Shown piece by piece: positions 1 to 10,925 of a stretch of DNA of 64,000 bases. The notes below the pieces were generated by a model. It had not been told where the DNA came from and searched no databases. It saw only the letters and a list, made by a program, of their open reading frames with translations. The first letter of the stretch is position 1. Each line of letters starts with the position of its first letter. The DNA lies in NCBI GenBank assembly GCA_035048495.1, contig CM068552.1:18850154-18914153 (forward strand), given 5' to 3'. The translations under genes were made by a program, and so were the position numbers. This DNA comes from Euptelea pleiosperma. Its lineage: Eukaryota > Streptophyta > Magnoliopsida > Ranunculales > Eupteleaceae.

Positions 1-471
1 AAAAAAAGAAAGGACAACAAATCTAATATATTGGGTTTCCAAAAAGAACTCACAAATTAAAGCAATCAGCTTTCCAAGCTAAATGTTTCAAGCTCAATCT
101 GCAAATACTTCCCTTAGCTTAATATTAAAAAAATTCAAAAAACACCCCTATTTCAACTCCTTCAAGTAACCTCACAACTCTTTAACTCTTGTAACAATGA
201 AAAGACAGTACTTCACACTTCAGAAAATTTTGCCATGTTGACACATCAACACATACACGTGTCGATATGTCTTTGCACTTGTGGCAGTTACCCTTTATTT
301 TCACTATTTTTGTAAATAAAATCTACATAGCAAAACAGGGAAGTTGTCTCCCCCTCTTATAGGCTTCATATATCCAAGGGCAAATATCAACCCTTACATA
401 AAATAAAATTTAGACAGTTGGATTAATTTAATAGAAAAATTGTCTCCCCACTTATACCCCTCTTATAGCCC

Positions 472-930
472 TCTTATCGGCTTCACAAAGGAGGGCCGAG
501 ATCTTATCCCCCAAATGGACTATGGATCTCAACCACTCACACCCGATTTTGGGAAATGCTTTGTAGGGGAATGCCGAGGGCATGGGCCGGCCACCCACTA
601 TACATCTATATAACAATACAGAGAAGTCACTTATCCCCCCTCTTATCGGCTTGACAAAGGATGGCCGAGATCTTACCACCCCAAATGGATGGTGGATCGG
701 ATCTCAACCACTCACACCCGATTTTGGGAAATGCTTTGCAGGGGAGTGCCGAGGGCGCGGGCCACCCACTATACATCTATATAACAAAACAAAGAAGTCA
801 CTTATCCCCCCTCTTATCGGGTTCATAAAGAATGGCCGAGATCTTATCACCCCAAATGGATGGTGGATCTAAGCCACACATCCAATTTTGACAAATGCTT
901 TGTCGGAGAGTGCCGTGGGCATGGGCCACC
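472..930. repeat. Tandem repeat, about 170-bp period, 2.7 copies
   Basis: Three successive units start with TCTTATCGG at 472, 641 and 812 (spacing 169 and 171). Each contains GGCCGAGATCTTA, a Sau-type CCCCAAATGGA run, GATTTTGG(C/G)AAATGCTTTG and CACCCACTATACATCTAT. The third unit is shortened. The same array is at 28,950-29,412. The units are open on the minus strand, but the spacing alternates around 170 and is not a constant multiple of three, so coding use is unlikely. Confidence 0.85.
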
Positions 931-1243
931 AACTAGTGATTTCTAAAAGAGGGCTGTTGTGTTCCATTTCTTTAGTTGTCAAACATAACTATAGTTGCTT
1001 AATAGTCTTCCTCTTATAAATCTTCTTACATTTATTAAGTTTTTGGATGGCTCTATACTATATATATGGAAACTTGTTTTCTTTTACTTTCCTTATTTGT
1101 ATTTAGAAAAAAAACTTAATTTGAATATTATATTTAATACGGGTGCAAGGGTGTGCTTATGTTTCGGACTTCTTCAAAGCGCCATGTCATCGAACACCGA
1201 TACACACATCTTGACATTGATGTACTAGCTGTGGCGCAGGCCG

Positions 1244-1444
1244 ATGAGTGTTAGAAACGACAAGCAGTTCGTTGACAAATTCCCTGAAGAAAATCACGAC
1301 AGACTTGTACTTCGTTGTCAATCACCTGCTAGAAGCAAAGAGCTGATAAGCACGTTAACAATTGGAAACCATACAATAACAATGAAGCAAGTACATACGA
1401 TACGCAATATGGTAATAACTCTAAAGGACATTAATAAATATTGA
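1244..1444 (+). CDS. Small open frame of unknown nature (66 codons)
   Basis: A 66-residue frame begins MSVRNDKQFVDKFPEE and is duplicated intact at 29,736-29,936, with three or four substitutions seen by eye. Its composition is protein-like (charged, with one Cys and several His) and it contains SPARSKELIS and NHTITMK stretches. I recognise no family. It follows a segment that recurs elsewhere in the block without this frame, and its stop falls just before an AT-rich stretch. It may be a fragment of a captured gene or a chance frame. Preservation in both copies is expected from recent duplication alone. Confidence 0.15.
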   Translation: MSVRNDKQFVDKFPEENHDRLVLRCQSPARSKELISTLTIGNHTITMKQVHTIRNMVITLKDINKY

Positions 1445-1571
1445 TTTTTACTTAATTAATTACTAATAGACCACCAGTGCAGCATCAAAATATGTTGTGT
1501 CACACAATAACACATTAAATATTGAGATGGCATGCTAGATGAAAGAATACGCACAATTGACTGACAACTTT

Positions 1572-1990
1572 TTAAACAATAACCATGAAACTCAAAATGG
1601 CAGCAATTCCTAGTAAAATACAATGGAAAAATAGAAAAGCTAAAGCCAAACTTCAATTGCAGAAAGTGTAGAAGAACAAGGAATAACATGGAACCCATAA
1701 ACTTTTCATGAAGAGAAGATCAAAACATAAAGGACAACAAATCTAATATATTGGGTTTCCAAAAAAAAAAAAAAAAACCCACCAAAGCAATCAACTTTCC
1801 AAGATAAAAGTTTCAAGCTCAAATCTACAAATACTTCCTTTTAAACCTTAGCTTAATATTAAAAAAAATTCAAAAAACACCTCTATTTCAACTCCTTCAG
1901 GTGCAGGGATGTGCTTATGCTTCGGACATCTAGAAAGCGCCATGTCAAACACCGATACACACATCTTGTCATTGTACATAGCTTTAAAAC
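1572..1990. repeat. Internal direct repeat of the block start
   Basis: This sequence (AAACTCAAAATGGCAGC through GTGCAGGGATGTGCTTATG) repeats the sequence at window positions 1-150 and at 28,113-28,660, and recurs at 30,064-30,480 and 62,150-62,560. In the 62-kb copy the two parts are contiguous. In copies 1 and 2 a further 1 kb carrying the 170-bp tandem repeat lies between duplicated ends. Confidence 0.7.
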
Positions 1991-2900
1991 TAAAAATTTA
2001 AGGTCTTTTATTAAAAATACTGAAAATGGCACAGATTACACATGCACCACCCACCAACTTTAAGAAATTCATCTTTTTTGCTTTACAAAAATGTCTTGGG
2101 TAAAAAGTCATAGCTTGAAATTCATGTGTTAGATGAAAAGATGGCATGAGAGACAAGGTTACTCTAGTTATTATTTGTATCCAAAACTGTCTTTCGTCAC
2201 TTCTGAGGCTGTTTTACTAGATTTGACATAGTGAAAGTTCAATCAGATAAGGCCTAGGTTTAGAGAATCATAGTTAAGGGTGCACGGGGTTGGAGGGGTT
2301 ATTAAAGAGTAATTACGGCCTGGTTTGATTGAGAATAGAGCGTAAAATTTGGGGTTACAGATGGGTAAGATAATGTAGAATTATGGGGCTGGATTAAGGG
2401 CTGAACATAAGGATAAACAAATTTAATGGGTTGTTGGTTTGATGGTGAAAGTTGTTGACGCAGGACATTTAACAAATACTCCCCAAAAGCTGCGATTGTT
2501 GGTAGCGTGAGATTAAATTCCTTTATCTCATTGGATCTATTCAGGTTCTCGGTCGACACGACCGCTCGTGGGCCCATATAACACGGGCCACCCCATCCCG
2601 AGTGTGCCCTATTTACACAGGCTGCCCCACTCAAGCTTAGTGTGAAAATGCCTCTGCATTAGTTGTTTTGGGGTTTTATGGGTTAATTAGAGCAGACGTG
2701 TGGGGCTGTTATTAGGCAGAATTTAGAGTAAGGGAAACAATTTGAGGCTTGTAGAGTTAGGTTTTGGTTAGGTCGTATTGGGCTGCAACCTGCAAGGTAA
2801 AGGCTTAGGATTAGATATTTAGAGCTGGATGTATGGGCTGACATTAAGGTTTCAAGGTCTTAACCCTTAAAAAAGTTGTTCAGAAATTTGAGAACAAAGG

Positions 2901-4080
2901 TGTGGGTACCGTATTTTTTGGCAAGTAATATTATCACACGTGTCATTGGAGCGGCATGTGTGAGATACGAAAGGTAGACACCTGGCGTCACCTAGCATGC
3001 ATGAATAAATGGGCCGTAGAAGGTAGAGGCAAATTATCCACCTTCTTCGATCGCACGTTGTCCATTTATAGAAAGACTCACGTGTCAGATGAGACATCCG
3101 AAGAAAGTTCACATCGGGACAAGTTAATAATAGAATGCATTGAAGTGTCAACAATAAATATGTCGGTAAAGCATTCAAACTTTCCCGACATATTGGAATA
3201 ACATTTCACTTGCCCAGATAGGCCTTCAACTCATCCCAACAAAGTTGAACAGTATACTCGACAGGATGAAGGATCAACCGACAACTCATCCCGACAAGTT
3301 CAACAATATACTTGACGAACCAACATTCAGCTCTTCCGGACAAGGTCGAACAGTACACTCGATGGGATCAACCGACATGTCATCTCGACAAGTTCAACAA
3401 TATAGTTGACGGGACCAACATTCAGCTCATCCCGACAAGTTCAAACTGTACAATCGACGAGGTCAACCTATATCTCATCCCGACGAGGTCAAACAGCATA
3501 CTCAACGGGTTTGACATACAACATATCCCGACAAGTAAAGGACATCAAACTCTACTAAAATAGCTAAGTATCCTAACTGTTATATCTATTACATGTGGAT
3601 CATCTATTCAAATAAGGCCATATGGTAACATGTTCAATGTGTATTGTTTTGCCGCTACTTTCTCATTCGAGATATCAGCCACGCAAGACTGACACCTCAG
3701 TCTTTTCGGAGCTAACCGAATAAGAGAAGTTTAGATCTAACAAGAAGAGATTGTATCTAACAAATTCTTCTTGGATTGGATCTGATCAATGAGAAGTGGA
3801 CGCATGGAAGGTGAGTCATCCGATTCTCAATCTATATGTCATGCTTAAGACTGAGAAAAGGATCTGGATCTATTGATCTAAGATTAACGAGACTTTCTGA
3901 CACTAACTTGATCCTCGGAGCTTTGTCAATAGGTGCACCACCGTCGTTCCTGAAGAAGTTACTCTGCCGGTTGCAGCAAGGAGACATCCAGATTCTTTAC
4001 ATCTGTCAAATCTACCTCAAGATACGAATCATTTTACCTCAAAGATTGTGTGGGATAAGATCATGTATTTTTCCTCCACA
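2901..4080 (+). repeat. Gypsy 5' LTR, copy 1
   Basis: The LTR is 1180 bp, beginning TGTGGGTACCGTATT and ending TTTTCCTCCACA, so it has TG...CA ends. It is closely similar to the LTRs at 31,392-32,570 and 42,139-43,366. The 5' half holds a 50-bp-class tandem repeat. Confidence 0.92.
3222..3540. repeat. LTR-internal tandem repeat (units of about 48-55 bp)
   Basis: About six units are built on CTCATCCCGACAAG, TTCAACAATATACTTGACG and a CCAACATT spacer. Units alternate between 'TTCAACAATAT' and 'GTCGAACAGTA' forms. The same array is at 31,713-32,031 and, with about one extra unit, at 42,460-42,830. Confidence 0.8.
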
Positions 4081-4147
4081 TCTTTTGACGCCGTCTGTGG
4101 GAATACGACGAGAAGTTTTCTAATCTAAGAGAGATTCTATTCAAATC

Positions 4148-5570
4148 ATGGTGGACACAAGGCGAACCAGTCTCAGGAGTGGGAAAGAGATGAATCCCCC
4201 CAATGATCCCAGGGATTCTATAACTGAAAGTAGGAGGTCTAGATAACGTGATAGCCAACAACAAGTCATAGCCCAGTTGCGAGAAGAAAATGAAGAGCTG
4301 AAACGACGAATGGCAACTCAACAGGCAGGCGACCACGTCTCTGAGAATATCGGAGGTAGCCACCATCAGAAATCGTATTTCCGAACGGATAAATCTAATT
4401 CGGAAGAATCCAATTTAAGAAATCCGAGGAGTAGGCTTAGGGATTCTCACATCCCCCCACCAGAAAAATGTCACAAGCCTGAGCCTTCCAGCCAATGAAG
4501 CTTAGATCATATTTAGCCTGAGACCAGAAGGCAGATCGCTGATCTGGTAGCTGAAATGATGGGAGAAAGGCAGATCGTTGATAAGATGACAGTAATGGTG
4601 ACAAGGGCTCCTCGGGACTCACCATTCATTGAGGAGATTCAAGGGTATCAAACTCCCAAATCTTTTTCGTATCCAAAGTTCTCTATCTTTATGGGAACGA
4701 CGGATCTCGTTAACCATGTTCTTCCCTTTCGGAAAGCAATGACAATGTGGGAATTCCATGATGAACTTCTATGCAGAATGTTCCCGTCAACTCTCAGTGA
4801 CGACGCCCTCATCTGGTTCAATCAGCTAGCTCTTCGGACCATATCAGATTTCACCGAGTTGAGCACCTTGTTTATCATCCGTTACTCTTGCAACCGATTG
4901 AACAAGAACGATCTCGATGTATTATTCAACATATGTTGCGGCCAGAAGGAGTCACTATGGGATTTCATCAAGAGATTTCGTACTCTTATGACCATGGTGG
5001 AGGACTGCGATGACAATTAGCACACCGTTACAACTTTTCAAAAAGCTTTGCCTACTGGTTCTGGACTTTATATGTCCTTAACCAAGAACATGCCGATCGA
5101 TATGGAGGCATTTTTCCTTCATGTTGAGAAGTACTCAAAAATCGAGGATAACATGGTTCAACAAAGTCATGGGGAAGCCATAACTGTCCATGAGGTGAAG
5201 AAATCTACTGTGACCAGTAGATCAGTGAAAGGCAAGGGAAAGCTATCCCCGACATGGTGCCAGAGGTGGTTCCATGAAGGAGGCAGAGAAAGTGTCAGCA
5301 AGTCAAGATCGATACCCTCAATGTGAAAAGAGGATATACACAGCGCTGATATAAAACTCACGGTTAGATCCTAGACATCATCAAGAATGAGAAATATCTC
5401 CAATACCTTCGATGCATGAAACCTGACATGAAGGGGGGATAGAGATAAACCCAAGTTTTGTATCTTTCATCAAGAAATAGGGCACTTGATTGACAAATGC
5501 TGAGCGCTGCGCCATAAATTGCAGGATCTTATTAACCAGGGCTACTTGCAGTAGTACATCGCTCGCACGG
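4148..5570 (+). pseudogene. gag: gag, broken (gypsy copy 1)
   Basis: This is the capsid-type protein that would package element RNA in cytoplasmic particles. The frame opens with ATG at 4148 (MVDTRRTSLRSGKEMN), 68 bases after the LTR, and meets a TAA after about 32 codons. It is followed by a coiled-coil-like stretch (REENEELKRRMATQQ). The main retrotransposon-gag domain lies at 4556-5020, with PKFSIFMGTTD, FPSTLSDDALIWFNQL and DFIKRF stretches, and then another stop. A CX2H...GH...C zinc-knuckle-like motif (FCIFHQEIGHLIDKC) lies around 5447-5491 and is followed immediately by a TGA. It has several in-frame stops and cannot make a full Gag. Confidence 0.8.
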
Positions 5571-5578
5571 ATAGAGCG

Positions 5579-6139
5579 GTGGCTGAAGCCTTGATCCCCA
5601 AAAAAGATAATGCCCGCGTCGATCAACAAGGACGCGAAAAGATCATCGACGTCATCCATGGGGGTGGGTGTCAGATATCTCGGGGAGAATCCGAGAAGCA
5701 TGACAGGGTCAAAATCAGGAAAATCGAACACCTGAAAGAGATCCTTCACAAATCCACGGGTCCAAGGCTCACGGATTCCGTCAATATGATGGAGAGTGCA
5801 GATGCGGCCATATTCTTCTCCGACAGAGATCTCGAAGGAATAGATCATCCGCATTCAGAAGCTTTGGTACTCACATTGCCGGTGGATAATTACAAGGTGA
5901 AAAGACTATTGATAGATCCTGGCAGCTCAGTCGAGATCTTATTTATAAAAGCTTTCAAGAGGATGGGTCTCCGCCTGACAGACTTTATCAGAAGCGATAC
6001 CCCTTTGATCGGGTTCAACGAGAAGAAGGAGTATTCGCTAGGAACAATAACCTTGCTTGTAAAGATAGAACCGATTACCTCTAGGACAAAGTTTATGGTA
6101 TTGGACACCACGTCACCTTACAATGGCATCCTAGGGTGA
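5579..6139 (+). pseudogene. pol: pol: aspartic protease region (gypsy copy 1)
   Basis: This is the retropepsin that would mature the polyprotein. The open frame is 186 codons. In its second half the active-site segment reads LLIDPGSSVEILF, matching the plant gypsy D-x-GSS pattern with proline at the x position. It is followed by the hydrophobic flap-like part (LIGFNEKKEYSLG) and the usual Y-N-x-I-LG ending (SPYNGILG). A TGA directly after ILG cuts the link to the reverse transcriptase. The copy at 34,069-34,629 has the same length and the same stop. Confidence 0.8.
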
Positions 6140-6320
6140 GGGTAGATTCACGAGGTCAAAGGAGTACCTTCGACCTATCATCAACTATTCCGTTTCCCGA
6201 CAAAGCACGGGGTAATGGAATTAAAGGGAGACCAGGTTGACTCAAAGAAATGCTACGTTGTCGCCCTCAGGCCTAAAAGTTCTCATGGTCTAGAGGTAGC
6301 ACAAGAAGGGACGTCGAAAG

Positions 6321-7045
6321 TTGCTGAGCTATAACAACCACAGTGCATCTCAAGATGTGCGGGACAGGCCATGTCGAGCTGGGAAGATGACGAGGGGCAT
6401 CAGGAAAGTAATCGAGGATACTGAGGAAGTCAACCTGGGGACAGACGAGAACCCGAGGCTTACACATATCAGAGCAAAGTTGTCCCCCGAAGAAAAAGCA
6501 TCATACATAGATTTTCTTAAATCTTATAAGGACGTCTTTCCGTGGTCACTCAACGATATGCCAGGTATTCCTCCCTGCATATCTTGTCATAAGTTAAACA
6601 ACAGCCTCGAAGAATTGCTCCTAAAAAACAAAAAGTTTTTCAAGAAGAGATCGACAAACTCTTGGAAGCCGGGTTCATTCGAGAAGTTGATAATGCTCGA
6701 TGGTTAGCCAATATTGTGGCTGTACCAAAGAAGAACGGGAAGATCGGGGTTTGCATTGACTTCACTCATCTCAATAAAGCATGTCCCAAGGATCCATATC
6801 CTTTGCCAAGAATAGACCAGCTGGTTGATGCCACCTCTGGATACAAAGTTCTATCTTTCATGGATGGGTACTCAGGGTATAACCAGATACTGCTGCACAA
6901 ATCTGATCAGGAGTCAACGGCTTTCACGACTGATAGAGGGGTCTTCTACTATAAGGTGATGCCTTTTGGACTCACAAACGTAGGAGCAACCTTATCAGCG
7001 GCTGGTCAACAGAATGTTTCATGATATGATTGGAGAAAAATGGAA
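6321..7045 (+). pseudogene. pol: pol: reverse transcriptase N-terminal part (gypsy copy 1)
   Basis: Two overlapping frames (6321-6707 and 6662-7024) carry the fingers and palm. The first has the pre-RT segment (SPEEKASYIDFLKSYKDVFPW). The second has GFIREVDNARWLAN, CIDFTHLNKACPKDPYPLPR, FMDGYSGYNQI and VMPFGLTN. Copy 2 reads through this region in one frame. Here 28 bp are missing near 6587, between two GTT triplets, which shifts the frame. A further extra T near 6992 is shared with copy 2. The sequence ends in the assembly gap before the YIDD catalytic motif. Confidence 0.85.
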
Positions 7046-7145
7046 NNNNNNNNNNNNNNNNNNNNNNNNNNNNNNNNNNNNNNNNNNNNNNNNNNNNNNN
7101 NNNNNNNNNNNNNNNNNNNNNNNNNNNNNNNNNNNNNNNNNNNNN
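7046..7145. other. Assembly gap (100 N)
   Basis: Exactly 100 N, a conventional placeholder for a join of unknown length. Left of it is the gypsy reverse transcriptase, right of it the C-terminal part of a CACTA transposase on the other strand. The missing bases should include the rest of the gypsy copy, or the gap may be a mis-join. Confidence 0.99.
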
Positions 7146-9386
7146 CCACCGATATTGTATGGGTCCGGCCACCTTGGTTTCATCGGCTAGATGAATGGGC
7201 AAGTGCACCATTATATCAAAAAAATGCCGACGGAAAGATCATTTCTAATTTGCAAAGTGTTACAACAATCTGCGATTCAAGTTGCTCCAATTCCTTGACA
7301 TTCAACACCTTCGAACATAACTACCTGAAGAACGTGGACAACTCAATCAAAATTGAACACACATTCTTTGGTAAGTTACCACGTATTGTAAGCGGAAGAA
7401 ATTGTATGAGAACATGACAATCGTGACTCTTGAGCCTCGAGATCTTGTACTGCTTCACTTGAACACATCGTGAGAAATTAGACGAATAACTATCTAGAAC
7501 CTTCACATCTTTCAAGATTTGACAGAACTTCCTTTTCTCAACCAAAGACATCGTGTGACATGCAGCGGGAAGTAAAAGTTTTCTCCCATCTGGAATGGGG
7601 TGAAGTTCATTCCTTATACCCATTAATTTCATATCCAGACGAGCCTTCAGGTTATCTTTAGAACCCTCCATATTTAACAGTGTCTCGATCACATTATCAC
7701 ACACATTCTTTTCAATGTGCATAACATCCAAATTGTGCCGCAACAAGAGATCTTTCCAATATGGCAATTCAAAGAAAATGCTCTTATTTTTTCAATTCTT
7801 AGGTAGATTGCAATCATCCCTCTTTCTCTTCCTCCCAGTTTTATCCTTATCTGACTTCTCAAATGTTATCTGCTCGTAGTCCCGTAATTGGTCGAGCACA
7901 TCCCCACCGGTCAATGGTTTTGGAGCATTTTTTAATTCTTTTTATGCCATTAAACGACTTCTTATTATGTCGGAATTTATGATCAGTTGGTAGGAATCGA
8001 CGATATCCCAGGTAATATTCTTTGTGTCCTTCTTGCATTTGACTGAACAAGTATCCTTGTGCATGAGGGATAAGCAAGTTTTCCCTTAGTGCTCCACCCT
8101 GACAAGTTTGCAAGTGCAGGGAAGTCATTAATAGTCCATATGACTCCTACATGACATCGAAAATTTTATTTTAAAGAGGCATCGTATGTCTCAAATCCAT
8201 CTGTCCATAATTCATTCAATTCTTCGATCAATGGTTGCAGGTACACATCGATGTCATTCCCAAGAGCCTTAGGACCAGGAATAAGCAACGTCAACATGAA
8301 AGAAGTTTGTTTCATACACATTCATGGCGGCAAATTATATGGAATAATAATTACGGGCCATGTACTGTGAGGAGTACTCGTATAACTAAAAGGAGTGAAG
8401 CCATCGCTCCCTATCCCAACTCTAACATTCTTCTGTTCAGAAGCGAACGATGGGTATTTCTCATCTAAAGCTTCCTACGTCTTGGAATCTAGTGGATGCC
8501 TCAACACACCATCTTTTGTACGACCCTCGGCATGCCATCTCATGTGTTCGGCTGTTTTTGTACACATAAACAACCTCTGAAGTCTTGGTCTCAACGGCAA
8601 ATAATGCAAAATCTTTGTAGGTATTTTCTTATCCTCTGTAGGCGAAGTGGAAGCATCTTCAGTAGACTGACGTGTAATCAATTTCCACCTGGACTCACCA
8701 CATACGACGCATTCATTTGCGGTCTCATACTCCTTCCAGTATAGCATGCAGTCATTCGGACATGCATCTATCTTCGTATAATGTATCCTGAGATCCCGAA
8801 TGATCTTTTTGGATTCATAATGATTCTTTGGCAACGTTTAATCAACAGGAAGTGCCTCATTTAACAATTCAAGCAACATGTCGAATGATTTGTTACTCCA
8901 TCCGTTAAGACATTTCAAGTGTAACAACCGTACAATAAAAGATAATTTTAAAAATTTTGTGTAACTTGGGTATAGGTTAGTCTTGGTATCCTTTAACAAT
9001 TCATAAAATTTATTCGCTTTCGAATTTGGCTCAATCGATCCAGTCTCATTCAATTCATTCTCCTCTTCATGATCAAAGTTCGCCATTCCATATGCATATT
9101 GTAACATTCCTTGCATATCATCACGCTCGTCAGCCTCATCACTCATATATTCATTATCATACTCCCCATGGTATAACCAGACGGTATAATCCGATATTAT
9201 CCCAATCAATACTAGGTCCCAATATACTTCTAGTCGATCCTTTAGGAACGCATGACAATATTTTTTACATGGACACTTGATCTTGTCTTCATACTCTGAA
9301 TGAGAAAATGCAAAATCCAAGAATTGTTCTACTTCGTTTAGATACTCGGGGCTATTTCTTGGCTTCCCAACCCAACTTTTATCCAT
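7146..9386 (-). pseudogene. CACTA transposase, TNP2 family, decayed
   Basis: The protein family cuts and moves CACTA elements in the nucleus. The frame opens at 9386 with MDKSWVGKPRNSPEYLNEVE, the transposase-associated domain with a CPCKKYC cysteine cluster (to about 8838). After a stop, 8834-8475 carries the TNP2 start (PKNHYESKKIIRDL, CPNDCMLYWKEYE, CVVCGESRWK, MRWHAEGRT, GVLRHPLDS). The middle runs through GIGSDGF and SCTR-like segments to 7859. At 7767-7321 are LLLRHNLDVMHIEKNVCDN, DNLKARLDMK and LKSHDCHVLIQFLPL. The DUF4218-like part (CSKVLNVKELEQLES, then DIMVHLPIHLADE) ends at the gap. Several stops and frameshifts mean it is not functional. Other frames here are shadows. Confidence 0.88.
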
Positions 9387-10703
9387 CAGAAGATCTCCTT
9401 CAAAATGACGCCACCTTCAACTAAAATTAAGTATGTTGTTACACACAACTCAAATGCACATGCATCTACTTCCTATCTCCTCTCTAAAGGGTGGGTTGAT
9501 CCTATCCCATTCAGGAATGCATAATCTCTGGTACGCTCAATAGCCAAGTGATTATTTCTCTTTGAAGGAAAATTTCGGCAGCATTTCCCCATAGTTCTCT
9601 AACTACACGACTTAGACTAGGGGCAAACATGTCATATTGTCTAAATATGTACCCAGAGAACAAGAGGAATGCTCGCCGAAACTGTTTTCCAAATGAAAGT
9701 AAACACTTTAACTACTGACTGTACCAGAGATTATGCATTCCCAAACTGTCCAAAGGGACAATTCAAGAATCAACAGCAGACAATTACTCCTTATCACCAA
9801 AAAGACAAAAAAGTTGTTAACTTGAATTTAGTCTCAAATGAGAACCAAACGTCATAGTTTACAACTAATCTATTCCAAATAGGTGATAAGCCACATAATT
9901 GTCACAAAGTGATTCTTGAACAGGAGCTCTAAGATTTAATGTATATATATGCATGATGTGTGTGTGTGTGCACAATTCACATTTATATACAACATAAAAT
10001 TAAGATTAATTAACAATTACTAACTAAGAACATAAAAAATAGAAACAAAAATCCGATCCAATATCTAGAAAGCTTATTGAAAGTGTGAATTAGGATTCAT
10101 AAAAAAGTGTGAATTAGCATAACACTAATTATATTCAAAGCAATTGAAATGGGACAAACAATAACATCATTAAACATTAAACTAACAGTATTACTTAGTG
10201 ATAAACTCATAGTACAGTGAACAAATCCTTCAGAACTTTGGAAGAAACTTGGTAAGGCTTGAGCAAAAGTATTACTATGTGCTTACAAATCAAAGGGACT
10301 CCTCTAAAGGGTTTATCCTTTCTAAAGTGTGTTGATGAATGTTAAAAGTCTTTTATTCCCTTGCTTCCATCATTTTAAATTATGTGCTTCTACATTGAAA
10401 TGTTTGTTGTCATGCAAAACTAGGGAAACTAACTGCAAATTTTGTAGGAAAATATGGTCCTTAAATGTAATCTACCTCACACTATATAGGCGTCAGTACC
10501 AAGTCATCGATCGAAACGGATCGATTTGTGAGAATGAATTCTCACCTATCTTGATGGGAAATGATTTTCGGGCTTAGTAGGGAAAATAACCTAGATTTAA
10601 ATGGCTTTGTAGCAAAAATTATACATATTTAAAAGGGTCGGATTGCTTTGTGGCCGTCGGTATAACTATTGTTACCGACGAACTTCGCTGGCCGTCGGTG
10701 TAT

Positions 10704-10721
10704 CCAATTTTTCCTGTAGTG
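10704..10721 (-). repeat. CACTA terminal inverted repeat
   Basis: The plus strand ends CAATTTTTCCTGTAGTG, which is CACTACAGGAAAAATTG on the minus strand. This fixes the outer end of the 7146-10,721 element. The next three bases are CAC. Confidence 0.8.
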
Positions 10722-10737
10722 CACCCCTTTGGAGGAA

Positions 10738-10925
10738 GTAAATACCAAAAAGCAGCCTCATTGGTCATTTCTAATTGTTGGATTCGAGTATTATTCATAG
10801 TGGTTTCTAACACTTGGATTCAAGTATTCAAATCCAACGGATAGAAATCACCAATCAGACTGATTTTGGTGTGTATACACTTGGGGTTGGCCAAACATTC
10901 ATGGGGTCAATGTGCTTGAAAGATT
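10738..10925. repeat. Foldback-family repeat, partial
   Basis: It has two inverted arms: AGCCTCATTGGTCATTTCTA on one side, and AGAAATCACCAATCAGACTG followed by GGTTGGCCAAACATTC on the other. The family is also seen at 12,171, 12,577, 19,935 and 22,477. The outer GTGGCAC part is missing here. Confidence 0.6.

Larger units (their letters stand above)
1..2895. repeat. Segmental-duplication block, copy 1 (pre-gypsy part)
   Basis: This stretch matches 28,480-31,386 almost base for base, with scattered substitutions and small indels (for example a 9-bp AACTAAAAA present only near 29,612). A more diverged copy without the gypsy insertion lies at 62,140-63,260. It holds a 170-bp tandem repeat, a second partial copy of its own beginning (1572-1990), and G+T-rich sequence running up to the gypsy LTR. 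No convincing host gene is visible. The left edge of the duplication lies outside the window. Confidence 0.85.
2896..7045 (+). mobile_element. Ty3/gypsy (Tat-type) element, copy 1, cut by assembly gap
   Basis: The element comprises a 5' LTR (2901-4080), the degenerate gag, the protease and most of the reverse transcriptase. It stops at the run of N at 7046. The five bases before the LTR (2896-2900, AAAGG) are the same as those flanking the complete copy at 31,392-43,366. The two copies therefore descend from one insertion that was later duplicated, or are two alleles placed side by side by assembly. A 28-bp deletion near 6587 is private to this copy. Confidence 0.9.
7146..10721 (-). mobile_element. 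CACTA (En/Spm) DNA transposon, 3' side lost in the gap
   Basis: The terminus at 10,721, read on the minus strand, begins CACTACAGGAAAAATTGG, a CACTA terminal inverted repeat. It is followed by subterminal CCGACGGCC / ACCGACGA motifs (10,640-10,700). The transposase gene lies downstream on the minus strand (9386 to 7146). The interval 9387-10,640 is AT-rich and apparently non-coding, with a short (TG)n tract near 9957. The opposite end of the element is not in the window because of the gap. Confidence 0.85.

Noticed and set aside
1456..1698. 80-codon minus-strand frame rich in Phe and Leu, repeated at 29,948-30,190 and partly at 62,138-62,383
   Set aside because: It looks membrane-like, but the plus strand is A-rich repeat DNA, which gives Phe/Leu/Ser codons on the other strand. 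The third copy is frameshifted.
2302..2634. 110-codon minus-strand frame, shortened to 91 codons in copy 2 (30,793-31,068)
   Set aside because: It lies in low-complexity G+T-rich sequence, the N-terminal part is lost in the duplicate by one substitution, and no family is recognisable. Treated as chance.
5381..5854. 157-codon minus-strand frame (also 33,862-34,344)
   Set aside because: Antisense shadow of the gag-to-protease region.
8235..9280. Plus-strand frames at 8235-8744 and 9026-9280
   Set aside because: They are shadows of the minus-strand TNP2 transposase, whose motifs are unmistakable.
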